NCBI RefSeq assembly: GCF_019802255.1
Contig: NZ_JAHYSS010000005.1
Span: 124,001 to 188,000, forward strand
Direction: 5' to 3'
Origin: Pedobacter polysacchareus
GTDB lineage: Bacteria > Bacteroidota > Bacteroidia > Sphingobacteriales > Sphingobacteriaceae
Length of the DNA stretch: 64,000 bases
Each line of letters begins with the position of its first letter. Within the stretch, counting starts at the first letter, position 1. This document shows positions 9,343 to 17,473 of the stretch, piece after piece. The position numbers and the translations under genes were made by a program. The notes beneath the pieces were generated by a model. The model made no database searches, was not told the origin of the DNA, and saw nothing but the letters and a program-made list of their open reading frames with translations.

Positions 9343-9750
9343 TTAATTAAAAAATACCTTTAACTTCTCCATGAAATCCTCAGGAGGGGAGCAAGGTTTG
9401 TTTTTTGCCATGTCGACAAACACTAATGTAGTTTTGCCAATATTAATGAGCTCATCGGCCTCATTGAATAGTTCGTATACAAAATAAATCCGGACTCCTG
9501 GAAGTTCGTGTATGGTGGTTTTAATAGTGATTTCCTGGTCATAAAGCGCAGGTTTGATGTACTTACAATTCAGCTCTAAAACTGGCATCATCACACCACT
9601 GCTTTCCATACTGGCGTAATCCATGCCCAGGCTCCTCAACATTTCCACCCTCGCTACTTCATAGTATTCCGCGTAATTGCCGTAATATACGTAGCCCATC
9701 TGATCCGTTTCACCGTATCTTACCCTTACTTTCGTGCTGTGTGTAAACAT
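9343..9750 (-). CDS. Acyl-CoA thioesterase, 4HBT/YbgC-FadM hotdog family
   Basis: A 135-residue single hotdog domain. The N-terminal RVRYGETDQMGYVYYGNYAEYYEVAR segment carries the 4HBT active-site signature; the Asp in ETDQMG is the usual catalytic acid. The MLRSLGMDYASMESSG and LELNCKYIKPALYDQEITIKT blocks also match the family. It should hydrolyse short or aromatic acyl-CoA or acyl-ACP; the substrate is unknown. Its ATG at 9750 follows the mltG stop with one base between, so translation is probably coupled. A second, less similar hotdog protein lies at 26014-26433. Confidence 0.88.
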   Translation of the reverse strand: MFTHSTKVRVRYGETDQMGYVYYGNYAEYYEVARVEMLRSLGMDYASMESSGVMMPVLELNCKYIKPALYDQEITIKTTIHELPGVRIYFVYELFNEADELINIGKTTLVFVDMAKNKPCSPPEDFMEKLKVFFN

Positions 9751-9751
9751 C

Positions 9752-10807
9752 CTATTTGTAAATATTACGTTTGTTCAAAGCTTCTCTATATTTTTTCGCA
9801 TTGATTTCGTGTTCCTGAACCGTAACCGCAAAATTATGGTAGCCAGAGAAGTCCTCCTTCGCACACATATAGATGTAATTGTTGTCGTCTTTATTCAATA
9901 CCGCATCGATCGCATTGATACTAGGCATCATGATTGGCCCTGGAGGCAAACCTGCATATTTGTAAGTATTGTATCTGGAAGGAACCTGTAATAATTTATT
10001 GGTCACCCTTTTTACCGTGAAATCATCATTTGCAAAGATCACCGTCGGATCTGCCTGAAGAAGAATGCCTTTTTTTAACCTGTTTAGGTATAATCCAGCG
10101 ATGATAGGCATCTCTTTGTCGTATAAAGCTTCCGCATCTACGATAGAAGCCAATATGGAAACCTGAACAGGGCTTAAGTTTAACGCAGCAGCTTTACGTT
10201 TGCGGTCATCATTCCAGAACTTCGCATATTCTTTTTGCATTTTCTCGAAAAACTCAATCGGCGCGATGTTCCAGTACATTTCGTAAGTATTTGGAATAAA
10301 CATCGTATAAATGTTTTCTTTATTGAAGCCGTACTTCTCAATTAATGCAGCAGAATCCAGGACAGTGATGAAAGCTAAAGAGTCGGCTTCCAGGTTTTTT
10401 GCCAGATAACCTGCAAAATCTTCTTTCTTTCTGATGTTCTGGAACTTTAATTTCACAGGATCCTGGTTGCCGGATTTCAGCATATTGACCAGGGTTCTGT
10501 TGTTCATTCCTTTGCTCACTTTATAGCGGCCAGGTTTCAAGTTTTGTGCAAGGTCCATCTTTGCAGCGGCCTGACTAAAGGACCCGATATCTGTCAATAT
10601 ATCTTTCTTGCGGATTTCCTCAAATAAGTCGTCTAAATGACTTCCCGTTCTTACATAGACGTATTTTTCCTTACCAGTAATGTTAGGCGCAAAAAACACT
10701 TTGTAGAATTTCAGGCCGAAATAACCACCAACAACCAATACCACCAGTACTGCGGCCAATATTACTTTAGTACTTTTCTTAAAGCTTTTCTCGTTTTCGT
10801 TTGACAT
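9752..10807 (-). CDS. mltG: Endolytic murein transglycosylase MltG
   Basis: Single-pass inner membrane enzyme (351 residues) that cuts nascent glycan strands and helps set their length. A cytoplasmic tail and one membrane helix (about 16-36) precede a periplasmic YceG domain. Recognisable blocks are LKPGRYKVSKGM, FIPNTYEMYW, the active-site region ILASIVDAEA, GLYLNRLKKGILLQADPTVIFA and YNTYKYAGLPPGPI near the C terminus. The usual acidic pair (E-x-E in SIVEKE) reads D-x-E here; the second Glu is kept. It lies 16 bases after the PASTA gene, a pairing that fits a role in septal or peripheral wall synthesis. Confidence 0.92.
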   Translation of the reverse strand: MSNENEKSFKKSTKVILAAVLVVLVVGGYFGLKFYKVFFAPNITGKEKYVYVRTGSHLDDLFEEIRKKDILTDIGSFSQAAAKMDLAQNLKPGRYKVSKGMNNRTLVNMLKSGNQDPVKLKFQNIRKKEDFAGYLAKNLEADSLAFITVLDSAALIEKYGFNKENIYTMFIPNTYEMYWNIAPIEFFEKMQKEYAKFWNDDRKRKAAALNLSPVQVSILASIVDAEALYDKEMPIIAGLYLNRLKKGILLQADPTVIFANDDFTVKRVTNKLLQVPSRYNTYKYAGLPPGPIMMPSINAIDAVLNKDDNNYIYMCAKEDFSGYHNFAVTVQEHEINAKKYREALNKRNIYK

Positions 10808-10823
10808 ATAATGAGGCTAATAA

Positions 10824-11594
10824 TTATTTTTTATTGGACAAGGTAATGTTTACTGGTGTGCCGATTTTAACTTTAGTTACAGAATCCGTTAAGAATGGAT
10901 CCTGCTTTACAATCACCGCATTAGCAGTATCTGTAATTTCGCCTTCATAGTACACGTTTCCTAAGCTCAGCATGGCGCCATTCTTTAAAGCAAATCTCGC
11001 TTCATCGATTGTTAATCCAATTAATGATGGAATATCAACTTCTTCATTTCCTCTTCCGTCACCTAAAACTAAGTCAATTCTAGACCCTTTAGGCATGGAT
11101 TCTCCAGCTTTAATCGGTTGTCCGCCAAACAAGGCTTCCAATACCACGTCTCTGGCCTGATCGGATTTATAAGTAGTATCTCCTAGTTTTAGTCCGAAAC
11201 TCTCAATCAAAGCCTGTGCCTGTCTCAAAGGTTTGAACTCTATGTCTGGAAATTTAACATTAGGAGCCATAGCTACATTTACAGTTAAATAAATAGTACG
11301 GTTGTCTTTTACAAAGGTGTTCGCTTCAGGATCCTGGTCGATCACAATGCCCGGAGGCGAATCCATCACAAATACGGAATCCACTTCATAACGAAGTCCT
11401 AATCCTTCTAATTTGCTCACTGCCTGTGTGAAAGATAGGCCTTTAACTGCGGGAACGTTTAAGCCCTGGCCATGTTTGGTGTAATATCTTAAACTAAAGA
11501 AAGCCGCAAGGATAATGATCACCACAGTAACTATTGCCGCAATGATGTTGGTTCTAAAGGATTTAGTCTTTAGGTAAGATATGAATTTGCTCAT
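10824..11594 (-). CDS. Membrane-anchored PASTA domain protein
   Basis: A 256-residue protein with a short cytoplasmic tail, one membrane helix at about 15-36 (NIIAAIVTVVIIILAAFFSLRYY) and three PASTA repeats outside. The repeats begin near GLNVPAVKGLSFTQAVSKLEGLGL, KFPDIEFKPLRQAQALIESFGL and DIPSLIGLTIDEARFALKNGA. PASTA modules bind muropeptides or penicillin-binding protein partners. No kinase or transpeptidase domain is attached, so it is a stand-alone PASTA protein as in many Bacteroidota. It is the first gene of the run with mltG and is divergent from ddl, placing three wall-synthesis genes together. A -7-like box (TAAATTTG) lies at 11626-11633. Confidence 0.9.
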   Translation of the reverse strand: MSKFISYLKTKSFRTNIIAAIVTVVIIILAAFFSLRYYTKHGQGLNVPAVKGLSFTQAVSKLEGLGLRYEVDSVFVMDSPPGIVIDQDPEANTFVKDNRTIYLTVNVAMAPNVKFPDIEFKPLRQAQALIESFGLKLGDTTYKSDQARDVVLEALFGGQPIKAGESMPKGSRIDLVLGDGRGNEEVDIPSLIGLTIDEARFALKNGAMLSLGNVYYEGEITDTANAVIVKQDPFLTDSVTKVKIGTPVNITLSNKK

Positions 11595-11625
11595 AGGGAT
11601 TTTCTCTTCAATATGGTATATCGGC

Positions 11626-11633
11626 CAAATTTA
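11626..11633 (-). promoter_or_regulatory. Candidate -7 promoter box for the PASTA-mltG operon
   Basis: On the minus strand the bases read TAAATTTG, a full match to the Bacteroidota -7 consensus TAnnTTTG, about 32 bases before the PASTA start codon. No good TTTG lies at the expected -33 distance, so this is a one-box candidate. Confidence 0.4.
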
Positions 11634-11741
11634 GGCTAAAAAAATATTTTATTGGAATTAAAATGACATCTGGGCCAACTAATTTATATTTGTGCTTACA
11701 ATTGACTTATTACTTTGAATAGGTTTTAACACGCTTAAAAA

Positions 11742-12728
11742 ATGAAGAAAACATTAGCATTACTAACCGGTGGGACCACAGGTGAATGGGTCATCTCGGT
11801 TAAAAGTGCAGCCACTATCGCCCAAAATCTAGATGCCGACAAGTTTGATGTTTATAAAATCATGCTCAGCCAGCAAGGTTGGTTTTATGAACCGGCAGAC
11901 TCCGTGAAAATTGAAGTAGACAGAAATGACTTCTCCCTAAATATTAAAGGTCGAAAAGTTACTTTTGATGGGGTCTTTATTGCCATTCATGGCTCTCCGG
12001 GCGAAGATGGTAAATTACAAGGCTATTTTGACATGCTAAACCTTCCTTATACTACTTGTGATGCGCTCACCTCAGCAATCACCATGAATAAAGGATATAC
12101 GAAAGCGATTGTTCAGGGCATAGAAAATCTTCATGTAGCAAAGTCTGTACAGATCAGTAAGAGCCTGGCCTACAATGTGGAGCAAATCAAAAGAGACCTT
12201 AAAATTCCTTACTTCGTTAAGCCAAATAATGGCGGTAGCAGTATCGGTATGAGCAAAGTAAAACATGGTGCTGATCTGGAAAAAGCAATCGAGAAGGCTT
12301 TTAAAGAAGATGATCAGCTGCTGATTGAAGAGTTTATTTCCGGTAGGGAATTTACGGTAGGGGTAGTGAAATTGGATGGAAAACTGGTTGTACTTCCGGC
12401 AACAGAAGTGGAAACGGCAAAAGAGTTTTTTGATTTTGAAGCTAAATATACACCTGGAGTAGCTAAAGAAACTACGCCGGCTCCAATCAGACCAGAAACG
12501 AAAGCCAGAGTAGAGCAGATTGCTAAAGATGTATATGTGAAGTTAAACTGCAGGGGTGTAGTGCGTATAGATTTTATCCTGACGGAAGATGAAGGTGATT
12601 TTTACTTCATTGAAGTGAATACCATCCCAGGACAAACCGCTACAAGTTTTATTCCTCAGCAAGTAGCCTCGGCCGGAATGAAATTGAATGATTTTTACAC
12701 CAAGCTGGTTAAAGAAACCATAGGTTAG
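11742..12728 (+). CDS. ddl: D-alanine--D-alanine ligase
   Basis: Cytoplasmic ATP-dependent ligase (328 residues) that makes the D-Ala-D-Ala dipeptide for peptidoglycan precursors. The N-terminal TGGTTGEWVISVKSA block corresponds to the family GG.S.E..VS..SA signature. The central ATP-grasp region contains KPNNGGSSIGMSKV and LIEEFISGREFTVGVV, and the C-terminal FIEVNTIPGQTATSFIP segment gives the magnesium and substrate ligands. The start is ATG 11742 and the length is typical. It is divergently transcribed from the PASTA-mltG operon and ends in a strong terminator. Confidence 0.96.
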   Translation: MKKTLALLTGGTTGEWVISVKSAATIAQNLDADKFDVYKIMLSQQGWFYEPADSVKIEVDRNDFSLNIKGRKVTFDGVFIAIHGSPGEDGKLQGYFDMLNLPYTTCDALTSAITMNKGYTKAIVQGIENLHVAKSVQISKSLAYNVEQIKRDLKIPYFVKPNNGGSSIGMSKVKHGADLEKAIEKAFKEDDQLLIEEFISGREFTVGVVKLDGKLVVLPATEVETAKEFFDFEAKYTPGVAKETTPAPIRPETKARVEQIAKDVYVKLNCRGVVRIDFILTEDEGDFYFIEVNTIPGQTATSFIPQQVASAGMKLNDFYTKLVKETIG

Positions 12729-12758
12729 TCGCTAGAAAAAGACATACAAAATATATAT

Positions 12759-12799
12759 AAAGGCGCTGCGGAATCCTTGTTCCGCAGCGCCTTTATTAT
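12759..12799 (+). terminator. Bidirectional terminator after ddl
   Basis: A perfect 15-bp stem, AAAGGCGCTGCGGAA (12759-12773) with TTCCGCAGCGCCTTT (12780-12794), has a 6-base loop. It is T-rich after the stem on + and A-rich before it, so it can stop both ddl and the convergent outer membrane protein gene. Confidence 0.9.
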
Positions 12800-12835
12800 A
12801 AAAAAGAAATGTAATTCACACCTTTCATTTCTGAC

Positions 12836-13633
12836 TTAGAAACGGTAACCGATACTCAATCCTGATCTTACTCCTGCCCATGGGCCACTGAAATCAATCT
12901 TAGCACCATTGCCATCTACTGTAGATTTTGTTTTTACCACAGGAAGATCATCCAGATCAGTCAAGGCCTCTCTCAATGCTTTTTGCTCATCAGCATTCAA
13001 TGTTTTCTTGCCTGAAATGCTGCCAGAAGCAGATCCGTAATTAGGGCCTAAAATCCACCAATCCAGATAAATTGCTTTGCTCAGTTTCCATTGCGCACCT
13101 AAAAGCAAACCTGTAGTCAGCGTGTTGATGCGGCCATCCATGTCAATTTTATCCTTTACTGTAGTGCTGCCACTGCCATTACTGAAAGTTGCCTCATAGT
13201 TATATGGAACCGCAACATTATAGCTTGCATATCTTACAAAGGGTGCCACGTAAAAACCACGGAACACACTCTGACCAACATAATACCTAAACTCTGGCGT
13301 GATCGCAAAGTTGCCGGTTTTGAAATCCTTGATACTTTCCCAGGTTTGATCGTCATCAATCAGACTTTTGAAAGTCGAACTGAAAGGGATATGAGATTTT
13401 GGCATCATCCTGAATCCTAAGGAAACAGATATTTTCTTGCCAACAGCACGTTCATACTGGAAAGAGTAAGTTTTTAACGCCAAAGCTGCTACGTTCCATT
13501 TTACCAGGTTTTTAGACTCCGTGTTTTCCTCCTCCTGATTCGTATTGGTCTGTTGGGCGAAGCTGTTTGTCGCTGAAAAGCTAAGCGCCGCCACTCCGCA
13601 TATTAACATTGTTTTAGTAAAGGTTTTTTTCAT
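12836..13633 (-). CDS. DUF3575-like outer membrane beta-barrel protein
   Basis: A 265-residue exported protein with a signal peptide (MKKTFTKTMLICGVAALSFS, cleavage near SFAQQ). The mature part starts with a Q/E/N-rich linker, then KWNVAALALKTYSFQYERAVGKKISVSLGFRMMP, which is the DUF3575 pattern of a small outer membrane barrel, and ends in Phe (GLSIGYRF) as barrel proteins do. Alternating hydrophobic strands such as GFYVAPFVRYASYNV support this. Function unknown. It lies 47 bases downstream of the MATE gene on the same strand, so read-through from the MATE promoter is possible. Confidence 0.78.
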   Translation of the reverse strand: MKKTFTKTMLICGVAALSFSATNSFAQQTNTNQEEENTESKNLVKWNVAALALKTYSFQYERAVGKKISVSLGFRMMPKSHIPFSSTFKSLIDDDQTWESIKDFKTGNFAITPEFRYYVGQSVFRGFYVAPFVRYASYNVAVPYNYEATFSNGSGSTTVKDKIDMDGRINTLTTGLLLGAQWKLSKAIYLDWWILGPNYGSASGSISGKKTLNADEQKALREALTDLDDLPVVKTKSTVDGNGAKIDFSGPWAGVRSGLSIGYRF

Positions 13634-13680
13634 ATAAATACAATTTGTTTTAAGTGGACTAAATTATATATTTTATGGAG

Positions 13681-15108
13681 TTAAACCTTAATAGTTTTCC
13701 ATCTTCCCTTTTTAAATAGGATATATCCCGCAATGGCGATGCCTACTTCTGCCACAGGAATTGCAATAAATACTCCTGTAGGCCCCATTTCAAAGTGTTT
13801 TGCTAGTAAATAAGCCAGTGGAATCTGAAATAACCAGAAGCCAAAAAAGTTTACCCAGGTAGGGGTCCAGGTATCTCCTGCTCCGTTAAACGTGCTGACC
13901 AGCACCATTCCAATACCGTAAAAGATATACCCCAGACTCATAATCTGCAGTGCATGCAGTGCAACTTCCTGTACTAACTGATCATTCGTAAAAAAAGAGA
14001 TGAAATAATAACCACCAATAAAAGTGAAGGCCATCACCAAAACCATATAAACCACAATGTACTTTGCAGTTTTCATCACCGAATCTATAGCACGCTGTAA
14101 GTGTTGAGCACCTAGATTTTGACCTACTAAAGTGGCCGCGGCATTACTCATTCCCCATGCTGGGAGCATAAAGAACATCATCAGTCTTAAAGCTGTTTGA
14201 TAGCCGGCCGAACCATGATCGCCACCTGTAGTAGCCACCAATTGCGCCAGGAATATCCAGCTGCAGGAAGCAATAATGAACTGAAAAATACCTGGAGTCG
14301 CGATCTTTAATAAGGCTTTCATCTGCTCGAAATGTGGCTTTAAATAAGATAATTGTACCTTTAAAAGTCCCTTGCCATTGATGAGGTGCCAGATTTGATA
14401 AGCAACGCCCATGCTTCTTCCTATGGTGGTCGCAATGGCAGCCCCAGTTAAACCAAAAGCAGGGATAGGGCCAAAGCCATTAATAAGAATGGGACATAAA
14501 ATGATGTTGGCGATATTCGCGATCCATAAACTTTTCATCGCTATAGCCGCATTTCCTGCACCTCTGAAAATCCCATTGATCAGGAAAAGCAATACAATGA
14601 TCACACTGCCACCCATCATTATCTGAGTAAAATGGGTTCCCTGAGCGGCGGTTTCTGCAGAAGCACCCATCAATATCAGGATGTCTGAGGCATAAATAAC
14701 GCCTAAAACACTAATGATAAGGTTGAAAAAGACAGCGATCAAGATCGCCTGAACACCCGCTTTTGCCGCAGCCTCCGGGTTTTTCTCCCCGATTCTTCTC
14801 GCTACTACAGCAGTTGCAGCCATACTCATTCCAATAGCCAGGGAGTAAATAATGGTCAGTACAGATTCTGTCAATCCTACAGTCTGTATCGCGTGACTGC
14901 TATTTGGCAGGTGTCCCACAAAATATAAGTCTACCAATGCAAATACAGATTCCATTGCCATTTCCAACATCATTGGAATGGCCAATAAAAGTACTCCTTT
15001 ACGGATACTGCCTTGTGTGAAGTCAAGGTCTTCGCCCTTCAAGGCTTGTTTTAAAAGTGATATAATTCTAGATAGCTTGCTCGTTGAAGCTGCTGGTTGT
15101 GCTGACAT
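13681..15108 (-). CDS. MATE family efflux transporter
   Basis: Inner membrane cation-coupled drug or metabolite exporter of 475 residues. Twelve membrane helices are visible, in two related halves of six. MATE signatures include GSIRKGVLLLAIPMMLEMAMESVFALVDLYFVG at the start of the first half and GIFQFIIASCSWIFLAQLVATTGG at the start of the second, plus GLTESVLTIIYSLAIGMSMAATAVVARRIGEKN and NAAATLVGQNLGA. It is closest in character to the NorM-like or DinF-like group. The ATG at 15108 has no Shine-Dalgarno sequence. A leader of about 134 bases precedes it and carries a short upstream ORF with an Arg-Leu-Arg motif, so drug-inducible expression is proposed; the substrate is unknown. Confidence 0.93.
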   Translation of the reverse strand: MSAQPAASTSKLSRIISLLKQALKGEDLDFTQGSIRKGVLLLAIPMMLEMAMESVFALVDLYFVGHLPNSSHAIQTVGLTESVLTIIYSLAIGMSMAATAVVARRIGEKNPEAAAKAGVQAILIAVFFNLIISVLGVIYASDILILMGASAETAAQGTHFTQIMMGGSVIIVLLFLINGIFRGAGNAAIAMKSLWIANIANIILCPILINGFGPIPAFGLTGAAIATTIGRSMGVAYQIWHLINGKGLLKVQLSYLKPHFEQMKALLKIATPGIFQFIIASCSWIFLAQLVATTGGDHGSAGYQTALRLMMFFMLPAWGMSNAAATLVGQNLGAQHLQRAIDSVMKTAKYIVVYMVLVMAFTFIGGYYFISFFTNDQLVQEVALHALQIMSLGYIFYGIGMVLVSTFNGAGDTWTPTWVNFFGFWLFQIPLAYLLAKHFEMGPTGVFIAIPVAEVGIAIAGYILFKKGRWKTIKV

Positions 15109-15242
15109 ATAAAAGGAGAAAAAATTGGAAATAAACCGTTTCTAGCATTCAAATGCTGATACTTTATCGCTAATAAGGAAGGGAGTCCTCGGTCTTAGAA
15201 CCTTAAACGGACGTGAAATACTATCATCGTACTGCGGTTTTA
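15109..15242 (-). promoter_or_regulatory. Structured leader of the MATE gene, candidate drug-sensing attenuator
   Basis: This is the inferred 5' untranslated region, running from a start point about 7 bases after the TATATTTG box to the MATE ATG. On the minus strand it contains, in order: a 10-codon ORF (15227-15195); a nested hairpin GTCC(GGT..ACC)GGAC over 15212-15185; a possible UAAGG/CCUUA pairing; a long-range 6-bp helix CCGUUU (15210-15205) with AAACGG (15141-15136); and an AGCAT/ATGCT hairpin (15157-15144). Several of these pairings exclude one another, as in an attenuator. U-rich stretches follow just before the start codon. I do not recognise a known riboswitch class. Confidence 0.5.
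15195..15227 (-). CDS. Putative leader peptide MIVFHVRLRF of the MATE gene
   Basis: An ATG at 15227-15225 opens a frame of 10 codons that ends in TAA at 15197-15195. The peptide carries Arg7-Leu8-Arg9, the +x+ motif at which macrolide- or ketolide-bound ribosomes stall; the ErmDL leader (MTHSMRLRF...) has the same MRLRF-like core. The ORF starts about 15 bases after the inferred transcription start and 116 bases before the MATE start. Codons 6-8 contain CCGUUU, which can pair with AAACGG near the MATE start, so a ribosome stalled there would free that region. Translation is not proven, and the ORF is short enough to occur by chance. Confidence 0.45.
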   Translation of the reverse strand: MIVFHVRLRF

Positions 15243-15248
15243 TAAAAT

Positions 15249-15280
15249 CAAATATAGTTTTTTTTAACTAAAATCCTCAA
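15249..15280 (-). promoter_or_regulatory. Candidate promoter of the MATE gene
   Basis: On the minus strand a perfect -7 box, TATATTTG (15256-15249), is preceded after 20 bases by TTGA (15280-15277), a weak match to the -33 TTTG. This places the start of transcription near 15242. Confidence 0.5.
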
Positions 15281-15431
15281 CAGGCAAATTTTTTTATAAA
15301 AAAGATGGATAATCGCTTAGGCTGCCTACTATCATCTTCGAAAAGACATGGTCACAAAATATCGGCTAAGCGGTCGGCTTTCAGAAATTTTCATTAATCT
15401 TACGGCCATTATCATGTAACGCGTTATTGAA

Positions 15432-16598
15432 ATGAAAATTACCGATGTAAAAGTTTGGCTGGTAGAGGGGGTTAAATACAACTGGACTCTTTTAAAGATA
15501 TATACCGATACAGGGCATACAGGAGTAGGGGAAGCGACCAATTGGCCGGGAAGCCCGATCGTGTATAACGCAGCGAAACATCTGGGGGAACGGATCATTG
15601 GCCTGGATCCTATGCGGACAGATTTTATCTGGACAAAGTTATATCGGGATCTAAACTGGATGGGACCTTTCGGGGCAAGTATGTGCGCCATCAGCGGGAT
15701 TGATATGGCTTTACTTGATCTGAAAGGAAAAGTATTGAAAACACCTTGCTACGAATTGTTAGGCGGGGCTTTTCGTAAAGATATTCTGCTATACGCCAAT
15801 TATTGGTTTACTGGAGGCGGTCATAACGTGGAAGATTATGTAGCACAAGCTTTGAAAGTGAAAGAAGCCGGTTTTACCGGTTTAAAGTTTGACCCTTTTG
15901 CACATACCAACTATTTATACGGTGAAGACCTATCCAGTAATCTCCAACTCACAACACAACAGCAAGATCTGGCTTTTGAATTGAGTAAAGCGGTGAGGGA
16001 GGCGGTGGGGCCTGATTTTGACATCATGATCGAAACCCATGCCATGCTCAATTTCCGGGTCGCTGTAAAAATGGCGCAGCGTTTAGCTGAACTTGACATT
16101 ACCTGGTATGAGGAGCCTGCAGGGCCTGAAAGTGCGGATACTTTAAAAGCAATGCGGGATCGGATCCCTTCCAATGTTTCTATTTGCGTAGGAGAACGCC
16201 ATTATACCCGCCATGGGATACGGCCTTTATTGGAAAAGAATGTTTGTGATTTTATCATGCCTGATATTACCCGCTGCGGCGGTCCCTCTGAAATGAAACG
16301 CATGGCGACAATGATGGAGGCTTATAATGTGTTACTCGCTCCGCATAATCCGAACGGGCCATTGTCTACGCTCGCTTCTGCGCATGTTTGTGCAGCTGTG
16401 CCTAATTTCTTCAGACAGGAATTCATGTTTAACGACGTGCCCTGGAGGGATACCGTGATTACTCATCCGATTAGTGAAATGATCAAAGATGGTCACCTGC
16501 ATTTAAGCGAACGACCAGGTTTAGGGGTAGATCTGGTAGAAGAAGAAATGGAAAAACATCCTGGAATAGTCGTACCCAGACCTGGATTCTATGTCTGA
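15432..16598 (+). CDS. Enolase superfamily protein, probable sugar-acid dehydratase (mandelate racemase subgroup)
   Basis: A 388-residue cytoplasmic protein with the capping domain and barrel of the mandelate racemase/muconate lactonizing enzyme superfamily. Metal ligands are visible at E201 (IMIETHAML), E227 or E228 (WYEEP) and E255 (VGERHYTR). D278 (MPDITRCGG) and H305 (APHNPNGP) match the general-base dyad seen in sugar-acid dehydratases, and the LKFDPF block lies near the second catalytic site. It most likely dehydrates an aldonic or uronic acid to the 2-keto-3-deoxy acid; the exact substrate is not readable. It opens an accessory cluster, 86 bases before an SDR gene. Confidence 0.85.
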   Translation: MKITDVKVWLVEGVKYNWTLLKIYTDTGHTGVGEATNWPGSPIVYNAAKHLGERIIGLDPMRTDFIWTKLYRDLNWMGPFGASMCAISGIDMALLDLKGKVLKTPCYELLGGAFRKDILLYANYWFTGGGHNVEDYVAQALKVKEAGFTGLKFDPFAHTNYLYGEDLSSNLQLTTQQQDLAFELSKAVREAVGPDFDIMIETHAMLNFRVAVKMAQRLAELDITWYEEPAGPESADTLKAMRDRIPSNVSICVGERHYTRHGIRPLLEKNVCDFIMPDITRCGGPSEMKRMATMMEAYNVLLAPHNPNGPLSTLASAHVCAAVPNFFRQEFMFNDVPWRDTVITHPISEMIKDGHLHLSERPGLGVDLVEEEMEKHPGIVVPRPGFYV

Positions 16599-16684
16599 TT
16601 GTTAACAGCAATCTATAAGACCTGATCTAAATTGCCCGCTATCTATCAAAAGACTGACAAATAATTTATTATACACTCACTTAT

Positions 16685-17473
16685 ATGTTCGAAATAAACC
16701 TTCATGGAAAAATAGCCCTGATTACTGGCGTAACTTCTGGTATCGGCTTAGGCACGGCGAAAATGCTGGCAAAGGCAGGATGTGCAATTGCAGGCTGTGG
16801 AATGGAAGAGGAAGATAGTGTAGCAGCAAAAAGTTTTGTAGCTGCAATCGAAGCAGCGCAAGTTCCGGTGTTTTATAGCCAAACAGACCTGACCAAGCCT
16901 TCCGAGATGGAAGGTTTTGTGAAGGAGGTGCTGAAAAAGTATAACGGAGGGATAGATATTCTGGTTTCCAATGCAGGAAAGAACTTTTTTAAAGGCGCAG
17001 ATTGTGAAGAAACAGAATGGCAAGAAAATATGGACCTGAACTTATCTGCCCACTGGCGCTTAGCAAAACTATGTAAACCCTATCTGGAATTATCCGAAGG
17101 GCTGGTGATCATCATGACTTCTAACCATGCATCGGCAACTATCCCTGGCTGCTTCCCTTATAATGTGAGTAAAACAGCCTTAACAGGTTTGGTACGTAGC
17201 CTGGCTATAGAATGGGGGCCGAAAATACGTACTGTGGGCCTTGCTCCCGGATTTATTGATACCCCAGGGAATCAGGATTGGTTTGATTCGTTTCAGGAAC
17301 CCGAAAAAGAAAAGCAAAGAACAATTAATTTACATCCGGTAAAGCGCTTAGGAACACCCGAAGAGATTGGTGGCTGGTGCGTGTTTCTGGCGAGTAAATA
17401 CGCCGCTTTCGCCTCTGGTACCACCTATTTAATAGATGGTGGAAGAAGTGCGTTAATGCAAGACCCCTATTAA
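16685..17473 (+). CDS. SDR family NAD(P)-dependent oxidoreductase
   Basis: Classical short-chain dehydrogenase of 262 residues. The cofactor motif TGVTSGIG is at about 15-22, the NAG motif lies in LVSNAGKNF, and the catalytic Tyr159 and Lys163 sit in YNVSK. A serine or threonine in the IIMTSNHASATIPG block supplies the third catalytic position. The C terminus (YLIDGGRS) is standard. Many sugar or sugar-acid dehydrogenases of this class form a pair with an enolase-family dehydratase, so oxidation of a related sugar is inferred. The stop overlaps the convergent AraC-type gene by 4 bases. Confidence 0.92.
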   Translation: MFEINLHGKIALITGVTSGIGLGTAKMLAKAGCAIAGCGMEEEDSVAAKSFVAAIEAAQVPVFYSQTDLTKPSEMEGFVKEVLKKYNGGIDILVSNAGKNFFKGADCEETEWQENMDLNLSAHWRLAKLCKPYLELSEGLVIIMTSNHASATIPGCFPYNVSKTALTGLVRSLAIEWGPKIRTVGLAPGFIDTPGNQDWFDSFQEPEKEKQRTINLHPVKRLGTPEEIGGWCVFLASKYAAFASGTTYLIDGGRSALMQDPY

